From: an uncultured Pelagibacteraceae bacterium
GTDB lineage: Bacteria > Pseudomonadota > Alphaproteobacteria > Pelagibacterales > Pelagibacteraceae
DNA: 64,000 bases
Assembly: GCA_902542235.1 (NCBI GenBank)
Contig: CACBTT010000001.1
Span: 1-64,000, forward strand
Direction: 5' to 3'
The notes beneath the pieces were generated by a model that did not search any database, was not told the origin of the DNA, and saw only the letters and a list, made by a program, of their open reading frames with translations. Within the stretch, counting starts at the first letter, position 1; every line of letters starts with the position of its first letter. Below, in pieces: positions 53,403 to 61,934 of the stretch. The position numbers and the translations under genes were made by a program.

Positions 53403-54347
53403 TTACTTAATCCAATTGCTCCATTTAGATTTGTGGTCATCTAACCATTTTTGAGCAGCTGCTGATACTTCTAAACCATCCGTGTCCTTGTAGTTAGCCA
53501 TTTTATCAATGTCTGGACCAGAAAAATTCATCTGTTTTAACAACTTATATCCCGCAGGATGATTTTTTTTGAAATCAGCATTAACTGCTAATTTTAAGTA
53601 ACCACTTGCTGGGTTTCCACAATCATAAAGTGCAGTTTTATTGATTCCCCATGAAGGATCCTTTGTACAAGCCGGATCATGTTTAGGAAACTCAACAAAC
53701 TTACCTGGATATTTTGCACCGATGAAATTTGGTGACCAGTTAAACACAACTACAGCTTTTCCTTGCGCTACACCTGCATCTAATTCAGCCCAAATTGCAT
53801 CTGCAGAACCTGCATTTTTAACCATGAAGTTCATTCCTAGAGCCTCAACTTTTTCAGCATCATGTTTTAACCAATCAACAGGACCACCGATAAACACTCC
53901 CTTACCTCCAGAGTCTGCTCTTGCAAAAAGATCTGCACATTTATTTAAAGCTTTCCAATCTGGTAGACCAGGACAAAGTTTTTCAACATGGTTTGGATAC
54001 CACCAGTCCTCTCTAGTTACAGCATCGTGAGTAAGAATTTCTTCAATTCCACCACCAGCTTTTGCTTTTTCATAAGATGCTCCAAACGCACCTTCCCAAA
54101 TTTCATGAACTAGATCAATATCACCGTCTGCCATTGCTTGGTATACTGCTTGTGAGTCCATATTAATATACTCTACTTTCTCACCTACCATTTTAAGCAA
54201 TTCACCAACAACTTCAGCTCCAACTAATTGACTTGACCAATTGTGTGTTGGGATTTTAACAACTCCGCTTTTATCTGCATTCGCACCTGTAAAACTTAGA
54301 GCAAATGTAATCAAAAAAGCAGAAATTATTGATAAAAGTTTCTTCAT
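53403..54347 (-). CDS. tmoX: Periplasmic TMAO/betaine-binding protein
   Basis: This 314-residue protein starts with a signal peptide (MKKLLSIISAFLITFALSFTGANA). It is a ProX/OpuAC-type binder with many aromatic residues: IPTHNWSSQLV, EIWEGAF, EDWWYPNHVEKLCPGLPDW (about 112-130), VFNWSPNFIG. Such Trp boxes cage quaternary amines and TMAO; EDWWYP and CPGLPDW resemble TmoX. Beside tdm and gmaS, TMAO is favoured. SD AGAGGAG is 8 bases before the ATG. Divergent from tdm. Confidence 0.85.
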   Translation of the reverse strand: MKKLLSIISAFLITFALSFTGANADKSGVVKIPTHNWSSQLVGAEVVGELLKMVGEKVEYINMDSQAVYQAMADGDIDLVHEIWEGAFGASYEKAKAGGGIEEILTHDAVTREDWWYPNHVEKLCPGLPDWKALNKCADLFARADSGGKGVFIGGPVDWLKHDAEKVEALGMNFMVKNAGSADAIWAELDAGVAQGKAVVVFNWSPNFIGAKYPGKFVEFPKHDPACTKDPSWGINKTALYDCGNPASGYLKLAVNADFKKNHPAGYKLLKQMNFSGPDIDKMANYKDTDGLEVSAAAQKWLDDHKSKWSNWIK

Positions 54348-54360
54348 TTATTTCTCCTCT

Positions 54361-54374
54361 CTTAATATATTAAG
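54361..54374. promoter_or_regulatory. 14-base perfect palindrome in the tmoX 5' leader
   Basis: CTTAATATATTAAG reads the same on both strands and lies 14-27 bases upstream of the tmoX ATG, just before its Shine-Dalgarno. It may be an operator or an RNA hairpin. Low complexity makes it weaker than the palindrome at 54443-54456. Confidence 0.35.
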
Positions 54375-54442
54375 TGTTTAATTATCCTTAAATTTAATCT
54401 TACAGTCAACAAAAGTTGGTACTAAAATTTATATATACAATT

Positions 54443-54456
54443 AATCAGTACTGATT
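54443..54456. promoter_or_regulatory. 14-base perfect palindrome between tmoX and tdm
   Basis: AATCAGTACTGATT is a perfect palindrome centred in the 141-base divergent gap, 33 bases before the tdm start and 96 bases before tmoX. It is of mixed composition, unlike the AT-only repeats around it, so it is a reasonable operator for coordinated control of uptake and demethylation. The binding protein is unknown; the small wHTH-like gene at 56828 is one candidate. Confidence 0.5.
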
Positions 54457-54488
54457 TATTCTTAAATATAAGTAATCATTGATTTAAA

Positions 54489-56828
54489 ATGTTAGAAGAA
54501 AATTTAAGAATAAATGAACCTGGTTTAAATGTTTTGCCACCTGGGGTTGAAAGATATGTAATTAATGGCGGTGGACTTACAGGAGTTCAGATTTTTCCAG
54601 ATGATGAAATAGAAATTATTAATAATGAAGGAAATCAAATTTGCGAAATAGTTGTTTTTAATTCTGATGGAAATTCAGATCCATCAATTTTAAATTTAAA
54701 ATCTTCTAAATCAGAAAATGATATAATCAAAATTTTAAATAGAAATGAAGAAAGTTCAAAAATTGCATTGCGTCAATTAGAAAAAAGAAATCTTAAAATT
54801 GCAAAGTCTAAATCTTCAATCCTTTTTGACAAAGACACTCCACCAGGAGAAAAAATTAAAATAAGTTCCAAAGATAAGTGTTATTGCATTTTTTCTGCAC
54901 CTGGTAATGATATGTTGGTTCATGAACAAAATCCTCCTACAGAATTAACTTTATTTATTAAAAGAAATAATATTATTGACTATAAAGAACATAGAATAAT
55001 TCCAGATCCAATTTTTGATCCTTTAGACGAAAAAAATATTGCAAAACAATCAGCGATTTCTTTTGAAGTTAAAGAAGGAGATTATATTCAAATAATTTGT
55101 CCAACTGGTAGACAATGTTCAGATTTTGTTGCTTTTGATACAGCTAAATTAGGTAAAGGTGTAGAGAAAGGTTTAGATTGGCAAACAACCAGGACCTTTA
55201 TGGGTAATACTTTTCCAGGACCGGGATTGTATTCAAAATTTTATGATACAGACCATGAACCTTTAGTAGAAGTAATAAGAGATACTGTTGGTAGACATGA
55301 CACTTTTAATCTTGCTTGTACATCGAAGTATTACGAAGATGCTGGTTATTTTGGGCATCCAAATTGCTCAGATAACTTAAGTGGTGCTATGGAAAATTTT
55401 GGGGTTAATAGACAAAAAGGATGGCACGCTATAAATTTATTTTTTAATACTTCAGCAGGAGGTTTAAATACCGTACTTTCTGATGAGTCATTTGCTAGAC
55501 CTGGAGATTATGTAATATTAAGAGCTTTAAAAGATTTAACCTGCGGAACATCAGCCTGTCCAAGTGATATAGATCCATGTAATTCATGGAACCCTACAGA
55601 TATTTTTGTTAGAACTTATGAAAAAAAAAGAGAATTTACAAAATCTTTTGCATTTAGAATGAAACCAGACTCAGAATTAAAACTAACAAAAAATACAGGA
55701 TTTCATGAAAGAACTTCTAAATTAACAAGAAATTTTGTTGATGCTAGAGGATATTGGCTACCAAATGATTACACTAAACACGGAGTAATAAATGAATATA
55801 CAGCGTGTAGAGAAAAAGCAGTTCTAATTGATTTATCTTCATTAAGAAAATTTGAAATATTGGGTCCTGATGCAGAGGAATTGATGGACTATACTTTAAC
55901 TAGAAATGTTAAAAAATTGTCGGTTGGACAGATTGTTTATTCTTCGATGTGTTATGAAAATGGTTCTATGTTTGATGATGGAACATTGTTAAAAATGAGT
56001 GATCATGGATTTAGATGGGTATGTGGTGATGAATACGCAGGTGAATGGTTAAAAGAACAAGCAAAAAAGAAAAAATTTAATGTTTTAGTTAAAAACTCTA
56101 CTGATCAAATAAATAATATTTCTCTACAAGGACCAAACAGTAGGAAAATTTTAGAAAAGTTTATTTTTACTCCACCAACACAACCTTCTATTTCAGAATT
56201 ACAATGGTTTAGGTTTACAATCTGTAGAGTAAGAGAACTTAGTGGAATTCCATTGATGGTTTCTAGAACTGGATACACAGGCGAGTTAGGATATGAAATA
56301 TGGTGTCACCCTTCAGATGCACCAGCGGTTTGGGATGTGCTCATAGAAGCTGGAAAAGATGAAGGATTAATACCTGCTGGTTTTGGAGCATTAGATTTAT
56401 TAAGAATTGAAGCTGGTCTAATATTGTTTGGTAATGAATTTGACGGCCAAGTTGACCCGTTCGAAGCAGGTGTTGGATTTACGGTTCCTTTAAAAACCAA
56501 AACAGCAGATTTCATTGGTAAAGAAGCATTAATAAAGAGAAAAGAAAATCCGCAAAAGAAATTAGTTGGATTAGAACTTGTAGGCAAAGAAAAAGCTAAT
56601 CACGGTGATTGTGTTCACATTGGAAGATCCCAAGTTGGCGTAGTTACAAGCGGATGTCTATCTCCTACTTTGAATAAAAATATTGCTTTGTGCAGAATTG
56701 ATGTAGGTCATTCAGAAATAGGTATGAATGTTGAAGTCGGTAAAATTGATGGACATCAAAAAAGAATACCTGCTAAAGTTGTTGGTTTCCCGCATTACGA
56801 TCCTCAAAAAACACGTGTAAAATCTTAA
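54489..56828 (+). CDS. tdm: Trimethylamine N-oxide demethylase (DUF1989-GcvT fusion)
   Basis: Tdm cleaves TMAO to dimethylamine and formaldehyde and can pass the latter to THF. The 779-residue protein has an N-terminal DUF1989 region (about 1-400) with GRQCSDFVAFD (about 207-217), GRHDTFNLACTSKYYED (268-284), HPNCSDNL (290-297) and TCGTSACPSDIDPCNSW (351-367), whose Cys residues are the expected zinc ligands. A GcvT-type domain follows from about 415, with GYTGELGYEIWCHP near 595-608. This two-domain order is that of Methylocella and SAR11/roseobacter Tdm. The neighbouring tmoXVW supports it. No tmm gene is seen in the window. Confidence 0.88.
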   Translation: MLEENLRINEPGLNVLPPGVERYVINGGGLTGVQIFPDDEIEIINNEGNQICEIVVFNSDGNSDPSILNLKSSKSENDIIKILNRNEESSKIALRQLEKRNLKIAKSKSSILFDKDTPPGEKIKISSKDKCYCIFSAPGNDMLVHEQNPPTELTLFIKRNNIIDYKEHRIIPDPIFDPLDEKNIAKQSAISFEVKEGDYIQIICPTGRQCSDFVAFDTAKLGKGVEKGLDWQTTRTFMGNTFPGPGLYSKFYDTDHEPLVEVIRDTVGRHDTFNLACTSKYYEDAGYFGHPNCSDNLSGAMENFGVNRQKGWHAINLFFNTSAGGLNTVLSDESFARPGDYVILRALKDLTCGTSACPSDIDPCNSWNPTDIFVRTYEKKREFTKSFAFRMKPDSELKLTKNTGFHERTSKLTRNFVDARGYWLPNDYTKHGVINEYTACREKAVLIDLSSLRKFEILGPDAEELMDYTLTRNVKKLSVGQIVYSSMCYENGSMFDDGTLLKMSDHGFRWVCGDEYAGEWLKEQAKKKKFNVLVKNSTDQINNISLQGPNSRKILEKFIFTPPTQPSISELQWFRFTICRVRELSGIPLMVSRTGYTGELGYEIWCHPSDAPAVWDVLIEAGKDEGLIPAGFGALDLLRIEAGLILFGNEFDGQVDPFEAGVGFTVPLKTKTADFIGKEALIKRKENPQKKLVGLELVGKEKANHGDCVHIGRSQVGVVTSGCLSPTLNKNIALCRIDVGHSEIGMNVEVGKIDGHQKRIPAKVVGFPHYDPQKTRVKS

Positions 56829-57178
56829 TGTCAAAATCATCAAAGGATTTATTGGAATTTTGGGAAGATCAAATGAAACTGTCCCATACATCCAGTAATT
56901 ACTTTTTCAGAAAGTCTCCTTCACATTATCACATGATGTTGATTGTGATGAATTCCTATAAATTAAATGAAAACTTATCTGTCGAAGAACTTAAGACTAG
57001 ACTTTTCAAAACCTCAAGACCCAAATCTGCGCTCATGATTAAAGAAGCTTGTGATAAAGAATTTTTTTACCTCGAAAAAACCGGAAATGACCATAGAAAA
57101 AAGTACGTTTTACCCACACAGAATTTTGTTAATGATTTTAACGAATATTTGAAAACTCTCAAAAATTTGAGTTTTTAA
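56828..57178 (+). CDS. Small winged-helix-like putative regulator (116 aa)
   Basis: The ATG shares a base with the tdm stop (TAATG). The protein is basic and helical: HMMLIVMNSYKLNENLSVEELKTRLF, SRPKSALMIKEACDKEFFYLEKTGNDHRKKYVLPT. The stretch from about 35 to 105 has the helix-helix-recognition-helix-wing layout of MarR-like wHTH domains, with a charged wing (GNDHRKKYVL). No exact family is recognised. It may control the methylamine genes around it; that is inference. Confidence 0.55.
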   Translation: MSKSSKDLLEFWEDQMKLSHTSSNYFFRKSPSHYHMMLIVMNSYKLNENLSVEELKTRLFKTSRPKSALMIKEACDKEFFYLEKTGNDHRKKYVLPTQNFVNDFNEYLKTLKNLSF

Positions 57179-57267
57179 TTAAAAATCTAATAAATATTTA
57201 GAATTTATATAAATTATATATAAAAATTATTATATTCTTTACTTTGCTAAAAAATTAAAGTTCGTCC

Positions 57268-58596
57268 ATGTCGTTACCGACAAAAGCAAAAGTTGTAATA
57301 ATTGGTGGAGGAATTCACGGGTTAAGTACTGCTTGGAAACTTTCCGAAAAATATAAAAATCCAAACGATGTAGTTGTCCTAGAAAAAAAAGACACTGCTG
57401 CAGGTGCAAGTGGAATTGCATGTGGAGTTGTTAGAAATAATTATTTTCAACCAGCAATGAGAGAATTAATGGCTCATTCAGTTAGTGTTTGGGAAAGTGA
57501 TCCAGAGGCATTTAAATATAATGCTGTTGGCTATATGCAAATTTCTCCAGAAGTAATGCATAAAGATGTTGCAAGTATTTATGAACAACAAAAAGCTATT
57601 GGATATGAATCAGAATTTATAGAAGGTGAAAAAGATTGCATGAAATATATGCAAGGAATTTTTAGTGATTGGCAAGCAAAAGGTATTACATCCGTCTTGC
57701 ATGAAAAAAAAGGTGGATATGCATTTAATAAAGACTCAATTAAAGCACTAGAGAAAAAAGCAAATTCAAACGGTGTAAAAGTTCATAAAGGAGTAAAGGT
57801 TACAGGTTTTAAAAGAGGGAGTAACAGCAATGCAATTACTGGCGTGGTTACAGATAAAGGTACAATTGATTGTGATCAGGTAGTTATTGGAGCAGGACCA
57901 TGGGTAAGAGATTTTTGGAATATGTTGGAGTTACCAAAAACTACTAACATAAAAGATGCTAAAAATGGAAAAATGCATGAAGTTGAAATGTGGAAGTACT
58001 GGTTTTTACAAGAAGGTGTATTGGGTGTAGATGCAGATTATTTAAAAACTAATGAAGGTAAAGCGCCTCCAGTAATCCATGTTGATACAGATGCTCCACT
58101 TTATTCTGATAAAGATGGTAAAATAATTACAGAAGACTTATGGGGTATTTATTATAAACCTGATATTGAAGGTTTGGGAGTTCAAGGTGGAACATCGCCT
58201 TATATAGTTCAAAAACATTTTGATGAAGTTAATGTTGATCCATATGGAATTGACTCTCCTGAATATCAAACTACTGATAAATTTTCTGATATGTGGACTT
58301 CGGCACTTGCACATATCCAAAAACGTTTTGTTGGTAAATCTCATTTGTATAGAAAGGGACCATCAGGAGGATTGGGTTGTTTAACTCCAGATTCATTCCC
58401 GATATTCGATAGATTTTTTGAAAATGTTTACATGATTGCTGATGCAAATCATGGTTATAAAATGATAGGTGTAGGGCACCTTGTTGCACAAGAAATTTTA
58501 GGTCAAGAAAGCGAATTACTAAAACCGTTCAGGTTCGATAGATATGAAAAAGGCAAACTTCATCCGACATCGAACAGTCCGTTTCCTTGGAGTTAA
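57268..58596 (+). CDS. FAD-dependent oxidoreductase, stand-alone SoxB/MgdA-like
   Basis: This 442-residue DAO-family protein has VVIIGGGIHGLSTAWKLSEKY (about 9-29), AAGASGIACGVVRNNYFQP (about 44-62), VVIGAGPWVRDFW (about 207-219) and GPSGGLGCLTPDSFPIFD near the C-terminus. It lacks the GTARHD covalent-FMN element of SoxB. It sits between tdm-wHTH and gmaS, so an amine such as dimethylamine or N-methylglutamate is a fair guess for the substrate. No partner subunits are next to it. Confidence 0.78.
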   Translation: MSLPTKAKVVIIGGGIHGLSTAWKLSEKYKNPNDVVVLEKKDTAAGASGIACGVVRNNYFQPAMRELMAHSVSVWESDPEAFKYNAVGYMQISPEVMHKDVASIYEQQKAIGYESEFIEGEKDCMKYMQGIFSDWQAKGITSVLHEKKGGYAFNKDSIKALEKKANSNGVKVHKGVKVTGFKRGSNSNAITGVVTDKGTIDCDQVVIGAGPWVRDFWNMLELPKTTNIKDAKNGKMHEVEMWKYWFLQEGVLGVDADYLKTNEGKAPPVIHVDTDAPLYSDKDGKIITEDLWGIYYKPDIEGLGVQGGTSPYIVQKHFDEVNVDPYGIDSPEYQTTDKFSDMWTSALAHIQKRFVGKSHLYRKGPSGGLGCLTPDSFPIFDRFFENVYMIADANHGYKMIGVGHLVAQEILGQESELLKPFRFDRYEKGKLHPTSNSPFPWS

Positions 58597-58621
58597 TTTA
58601 TCTAAGTAGACAAACGTTTTT

Positions 58622-58663
58622 TTTTCAGTTACCTTTTTGATCTGAAAATTCAAAGGGGGAAGA
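58622..58663 (+). promoter_or_regulatory. Possible RNA pseudoknot leader covering the gmaS ribosome-binding site
   Basis: A 7-base stem (58622-58628 with 58642-58648) encloses a 13-base loop. Seven loop bases, CCTTTTT (58632-58638), can pair with AAAGGGG (58652-58658), which includes the Shine-Dalgarno GGGGG before the ATG at 58664. This would be an H-type pseudoknot that hides the ribosome site, the layout of several marine riboswitches. The link crossing the first stem is only 3 bases, which is tight, so it may instead switch between alternatives. It matches no riboswitch consensus I can recall. Confidence 0.35.
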
Positions 58664-60133
58664 ATGACGGATCTTGAAAAACACGTAAACCAACCAGGTA
58701 GAGCTAAACTCGTCAAAAAAGTTAGAGAAAAAATAAACGAATTAGGAATTACTTATATATATTATCAATTTATTTCAGTAACTGGAAGAGTTGTTGGAAA
58801 AGGAATACCGGCAGATCATTGGGAAAGAACTGCAGAAAAAGGTTTTCAATTAGTTTATGGAGCAACTGCAAACTTATTTTTAGATCGTCATAATAATTAT
58901 ATTGGTTACGGTCCAGAGGCTATGGAATTGGTAGGAATACCTGATCCAGAAACTTTTGTTCAGTTACCTTGGGATAAGAGAGTTGGGAGAGTTTTTGTTA
59001 CGTGTTTTAGAAACAGAGAAGAAAGAAAAAATCCAGGTGGTCATTTAACAAGTGACTGCAGAGGTAATCTTAGAATTTTCATGAATGAATTCAAAAAGAA
59101 ACATGGATTAGAGTTAAGAGTTGGAACCGAGCCTGAAATGATGTGGTTAACAAAAAATCCTGACGGAACTCCAACGGGTCAAGGTTTCTCTAAACCTTTC
59201 TGTTATCACATTGATCAATTTGAATCTTTAAGACCTGTGTTTATGAAGGTTATTGAATACGCAAAAGCGATGGGTCTTGATATGATACAAGGTGACCATG
59301 AAGATGCTCCTGGTCAATTAGAGCTTAACTGGACATTTGATAATGTTTTAAGAAACGCAGATAGATTATCTACGTATAGACAAATTTGTGCTCAAGTAGC
59401 AAGAGAACATAATCTTATAGCTTGCTTTATGACTAAACCATTTATGGGAGTTTCAGCAAGTGGATGTCACACCAACATGTCTTTGTGGAAAGGTGGAAAA
59501 GTATCAGTAAACAAATTGGGTAACAAAAAACTTCCAGGTGTAGAGGAAGTATTTAGTTATGTATCAGGAGGGACTAATACTTTCATGCCAGATACTAAAG
59601 ATATGCAATTACCTGGAAAGATTGGATTACAATCAATCGCAGGGATAATGAAACACTTACCAGCTTTAACAGCAATTGGTTCTTCGACAGTGAACTCATA
59701 TAGAAGATTATGGGATCAAGGTTTTTGGGCACCAGTATATGCTGACTGGGGTTATCAAAATAGAACATGTGGTTTAAGAGTATCTGCTCCAGGTAGATTC
59801 GAGTACAGATCAGTTGACTCTATGCATAATCCATATTTATTAGGTGCAGCATTACTTAAAGCTTGTGATGAAGGAATATCTAAAAAAATGAAACCAGCTA
59901 AACCTGAGTCTAGAAATATATATGAAGCTCAAAAAGCTGGTAAAGATGTTAAAAAACTTCCACTAAGTTTAGGTGAAGCTTTAGATAGATTGGCGGAAGA
60001 TGAGGTAATAAAATCATCAATGCCAGATGAAATGTATAAAGTATTTAATTGGTACAAACGAGATGAATGGGAAAAATTCTTAGGTGCAACAACACAATGG
60101 GATCTTGATACTTATCTGGATTGTTTACCATAA
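58664..60133 (+). CDS. gmaS: Glutamine synthetase family protein, gamma-glutamylmethylamide synthetase-like
   Basis: This 489-residue GS-fold ligase has GTEPEMMW (about 151-158), GDHEDAPGQLELNW (about 208-221), GVSASGCHTNMSLW (about 262-275), and SSTVNSYRRLWDQGFWAPVYADWGYQNR (about 341-368), the ATP/glutamate sites. Directly followed by mgsABC, it most likely joins methylamine and glutamate to gamma-glutamylmethylamide, the entry to the N-methylglutamate pathway, which SAR11 is known to carry. True glutamine synthesis is the alternative. AGGGGG lies close before the ATG and may be covered by a leader structure. Confidence 0.8.
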   Translation: MTDLEKHVNQPGRAKLVKKVREKINELGITYIYYQFISVTGRVVGKGIPADHWERTAEKGFQLVYGATANLFLDRHNNYIGYGPEAMELVGIPDPETFVQLPWDKRVGRVFVTCFRNREERKNPGGHLTSDCRGNLRIFMNEFKKKHGLELRVGTEPEMMWLTKNPDGTPTGQGFSKPFCYHIDQFESLRPVFMKVIEYAKAMGLDMIQGDHEDAPGQLELNWTFDNVLRNADRLSTYRQICAQVAREHNLIACFMTKPFMGVSASGCHTNMSLWKGGKVSVNKLGNKKLPGVEEVFSYVSGGTNTFMPDTKDMQLPGKIGLQSIAGIMKHLPALTAIGSSTVNSYRRLWDQGFWAPVYADWGYQNRTCGLRVSAPGRFEYRSVDSMHNPYLLGAALLKACDEGISKKMKPAKPESRNIYEAQKAGKDVKKLPLSLGEALDRLAEDEVIKSSMPDEMYKVFNWYKRDEWEKFLGATTQWDLDTYLDCLP

Positions 60134-60150
60134 TTTAATAAGGAAATTAT

Positions 60151-61092
60151 ATGTGCGGAATAGCAGGATTAATTCATAGAGGAAATACATCAAATGTAGG
60201 TTTTGAACTCCAAGGAATGCTTCAAGCATTAAAGCATAGGGGTGAGGACTCAACTGGATATGCTTTGTATGGAAAAACTGATGGAGAAAATTTCATCATG
60301 CGATTTAAGGTTGGTGAAAATGTTGCAGAGGGAAGCTCTTCAGTAAAAGAAGATGTATCAGTTTATGATGAAAGAAAAAAAATTGTTGATTCTTATCTTT
60401 CTGAGCTAGGCGCTAAGGTGATAAAAGAAGATAGAATTCTTCCTTATTCATTACGGTATGAAATTCAGTATGACAAAGATTTAATGGAATTTTCTCAAAA
60501 AATAGAAAGTGTTGAAGGTGTAGAAATATTATCTATGGGAAAATCTCTAGAAGTAATTAAAGATCTGGGAAATGCTGAAGTTGTTTGTAACAGATATAAT
60601 TTAGATAAAGTTGTCGGGACACATGCAATTGGTCATGCTAGAATGGCAACAGAGTCGGGAGTGGATATTAAATCTGCTCACCCATTTTGGGGTTATCCTT
60701 TTAGCGATGTATCAGTCGTTCATAATGGACAATTAACAAACTATTGGAATAATAGAAGAGTATTGGAAAACAAGGGCATGAGATTTATGTCAGAATGTGA
60801 CTCGGAATTAATCGCTGTATATCTTGCAGAAAAAATGAGAAATGGAGCTACATTAGAAGAGGGAATGAAAGAGTCTCTCGTCGGTTTAGATGGGGTATTT
60901 ACTTATTTTGTTGCTACAAAAGATAGTTTAGGGATGGCGAAAGATACAATGGCTGCAAAACCACTAGTATTGTATGAGTCAGATGATTTAGTTGCAATGG
61001 GGTCAGAGGAAATTGCAATAAGATCAATATTACCACAAGAAATCGAAACTTATGATCCTTTTGATGGAGAAGTTAAAGTATGGCAAATTTAA
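60151..61092 (+). CDS. mgsA: N-methylglutamate synthase subunit A (class II amidotransferase, GlxB-like)
   Basis: This 313-residue protein begins MCGIAGLIHRGN, the Cys2 nucleophile of class II glutamine amidotransferases, and continues LKHRGEDSTGYA, HARMATESG and HNGQLTNYWNNRR. It transfers the methylamide/amide of gamma-glutamylmethylamide within MgsABC. The 17-base gap to gmaS carries a weak AAGGAAA site. The set gmaS-mgsABC is the N-methylglutamate route; the same genes were earlier named glxBCD. Confidence 0.88.
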   Translation: MCGIAGLIHRGNTSNVGFELQGMLQALKHRGEDSTGYALYGKTDGENFIMRFKVGENVAEGSSSVKEDVSVYDERKKIVDSYLSELGAKVIKEDRILPYSLRYEIQYDKDLMEFSQKIESVEGVEILSMGKSLEVIKDLGNAEVVCNRYNLDKVVGTHAIGHARMATESGVDIKSAHPFWGYPFSDVSVVHNGQLTNYWNNRRVLENKGMRFMSECDSELIAVYLAEKMRNGATLEEGMKESLVGLDGVFTYFVATKDSLGMAKDTMAAKPLVLYESDDLVAMGSEEIAIRSILPQEIETYDPFDGEVKVWQI

Positions 61093-61934
61093 AAACATCA
61101 GAAAAAAAAAGTAAAGCTCAATCAATGGGACTTCATACAGAAGTCTTAACTGGAAAAACACAACAAAAATTTTTTAATCCAGATGAGGCTGAGAATTTTT
61201 ATTACTTTGGGACATATGATGTAGATTTTAACAAAAGAACTGAAATTGACGTTAAGAACATGGATTGTCGTGAAGCAAATAAAAAAATTGATGAATTAAT
61301 GAAAGATGGATACGGAACTATTGTAATAAAGAACCCACAGGGAAAACATAGCTTGGGAGTTGGAATTCTCAATAAATTAAATTTAATATTTGAAGGTAGT
61401 TTAGGGTACTTTGGGTGTGGATCAATGGATGGTCCTATTGTTAGAATTAATGGAAGAGTGGGATGGTCATGTGCAGAAAATATGATGGCAGGAAAAGTAG
61501 TAATTGAAAAAAATGCAGGTTCTTGTTTTGGTGCGGCAATTAGAGGTGGAGATCTGATATGCAAAGGAAGCGTAGGTGCAAGAACTGGTATTGATCAAAA
61601 AGGTGGAACAATAATTATTGGCGGAGATGCTGGTGCTTTTACAGGTTTTATGATGCAGAGAGGGCGAATTATTATTCTTGGAGATGTTGGAATAAATTTA
61701 GGAGATTCTATGTATGATGGGACAATTTTTGTAGGTGGAAAAATTGGATCATTTGGTAGTGATGCTGTCGAAGCTGAATTAACTGATTCAGATCAAGACT
61801 GGCTTAAAAGAAAATTAAAGGTTGCGGAGATCGGAGAAAACTTCGATGTTTCTAAGATGACCAAAGTTGTAGCAGGAAAAAAACTTTGGAATTACGATGC
61901 TCTTGAACCTACAGAAAAAAAAGGAGCAATTTAA
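61080..61934 (+). CDS. mgsB: N-methylglutamate synthase subunit B (GXGXG domain, GlxC-like)
   Basis: This 284-residue protein is a right-handed beta-helix of the glutamate synthase alpha C-terminal type, with repeated Gly steps: GSLGYFGCGSMDGP, GRVGWSCAENMMAG, GSCFGAAIRGG, GSVGARTGIDQKGG, GDAGAFTGFMMQRG, and GDVGINLGDSMYDG. It couples the amidotransferase and synthase subunits. It overlaps mgsA by 13 bases and touches mgsC. The N-terminal 40 residues are an addition outside the domain. Confidence 0.9.
   Translation: MANLKTSEKKSKAQSMGLHTEVLTGKTQQKFFNPDEAENFYYFGTYDVDFNKRTEIDVKNMDCREANKKIDELMKDGYGTIVIKNPQGKHSLGVGILNKLNLIFEGSLGYFGCGSMDGPIVRINGRVGWSCAENMMAGKVVIEKNAGSCFGAAIRGGDLICKGSVGARTGIDQKGGTIIIGGDAGAFTGFMMQRGRIIILGDVGINLGDSMYDGTIFVGGKIGSFGSDAVEAELTDSDQDWLKRKLKVAEIGENFDVSKMTKVVAGKKLWNYDALEPTEKKGAI

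Noticed and set aside
53641..54030. 129-codon plus-strand frame opposite tmoX
   Set aside because: Shadow of tmoX codon structure; Pro/Ser-rich product without homology features.
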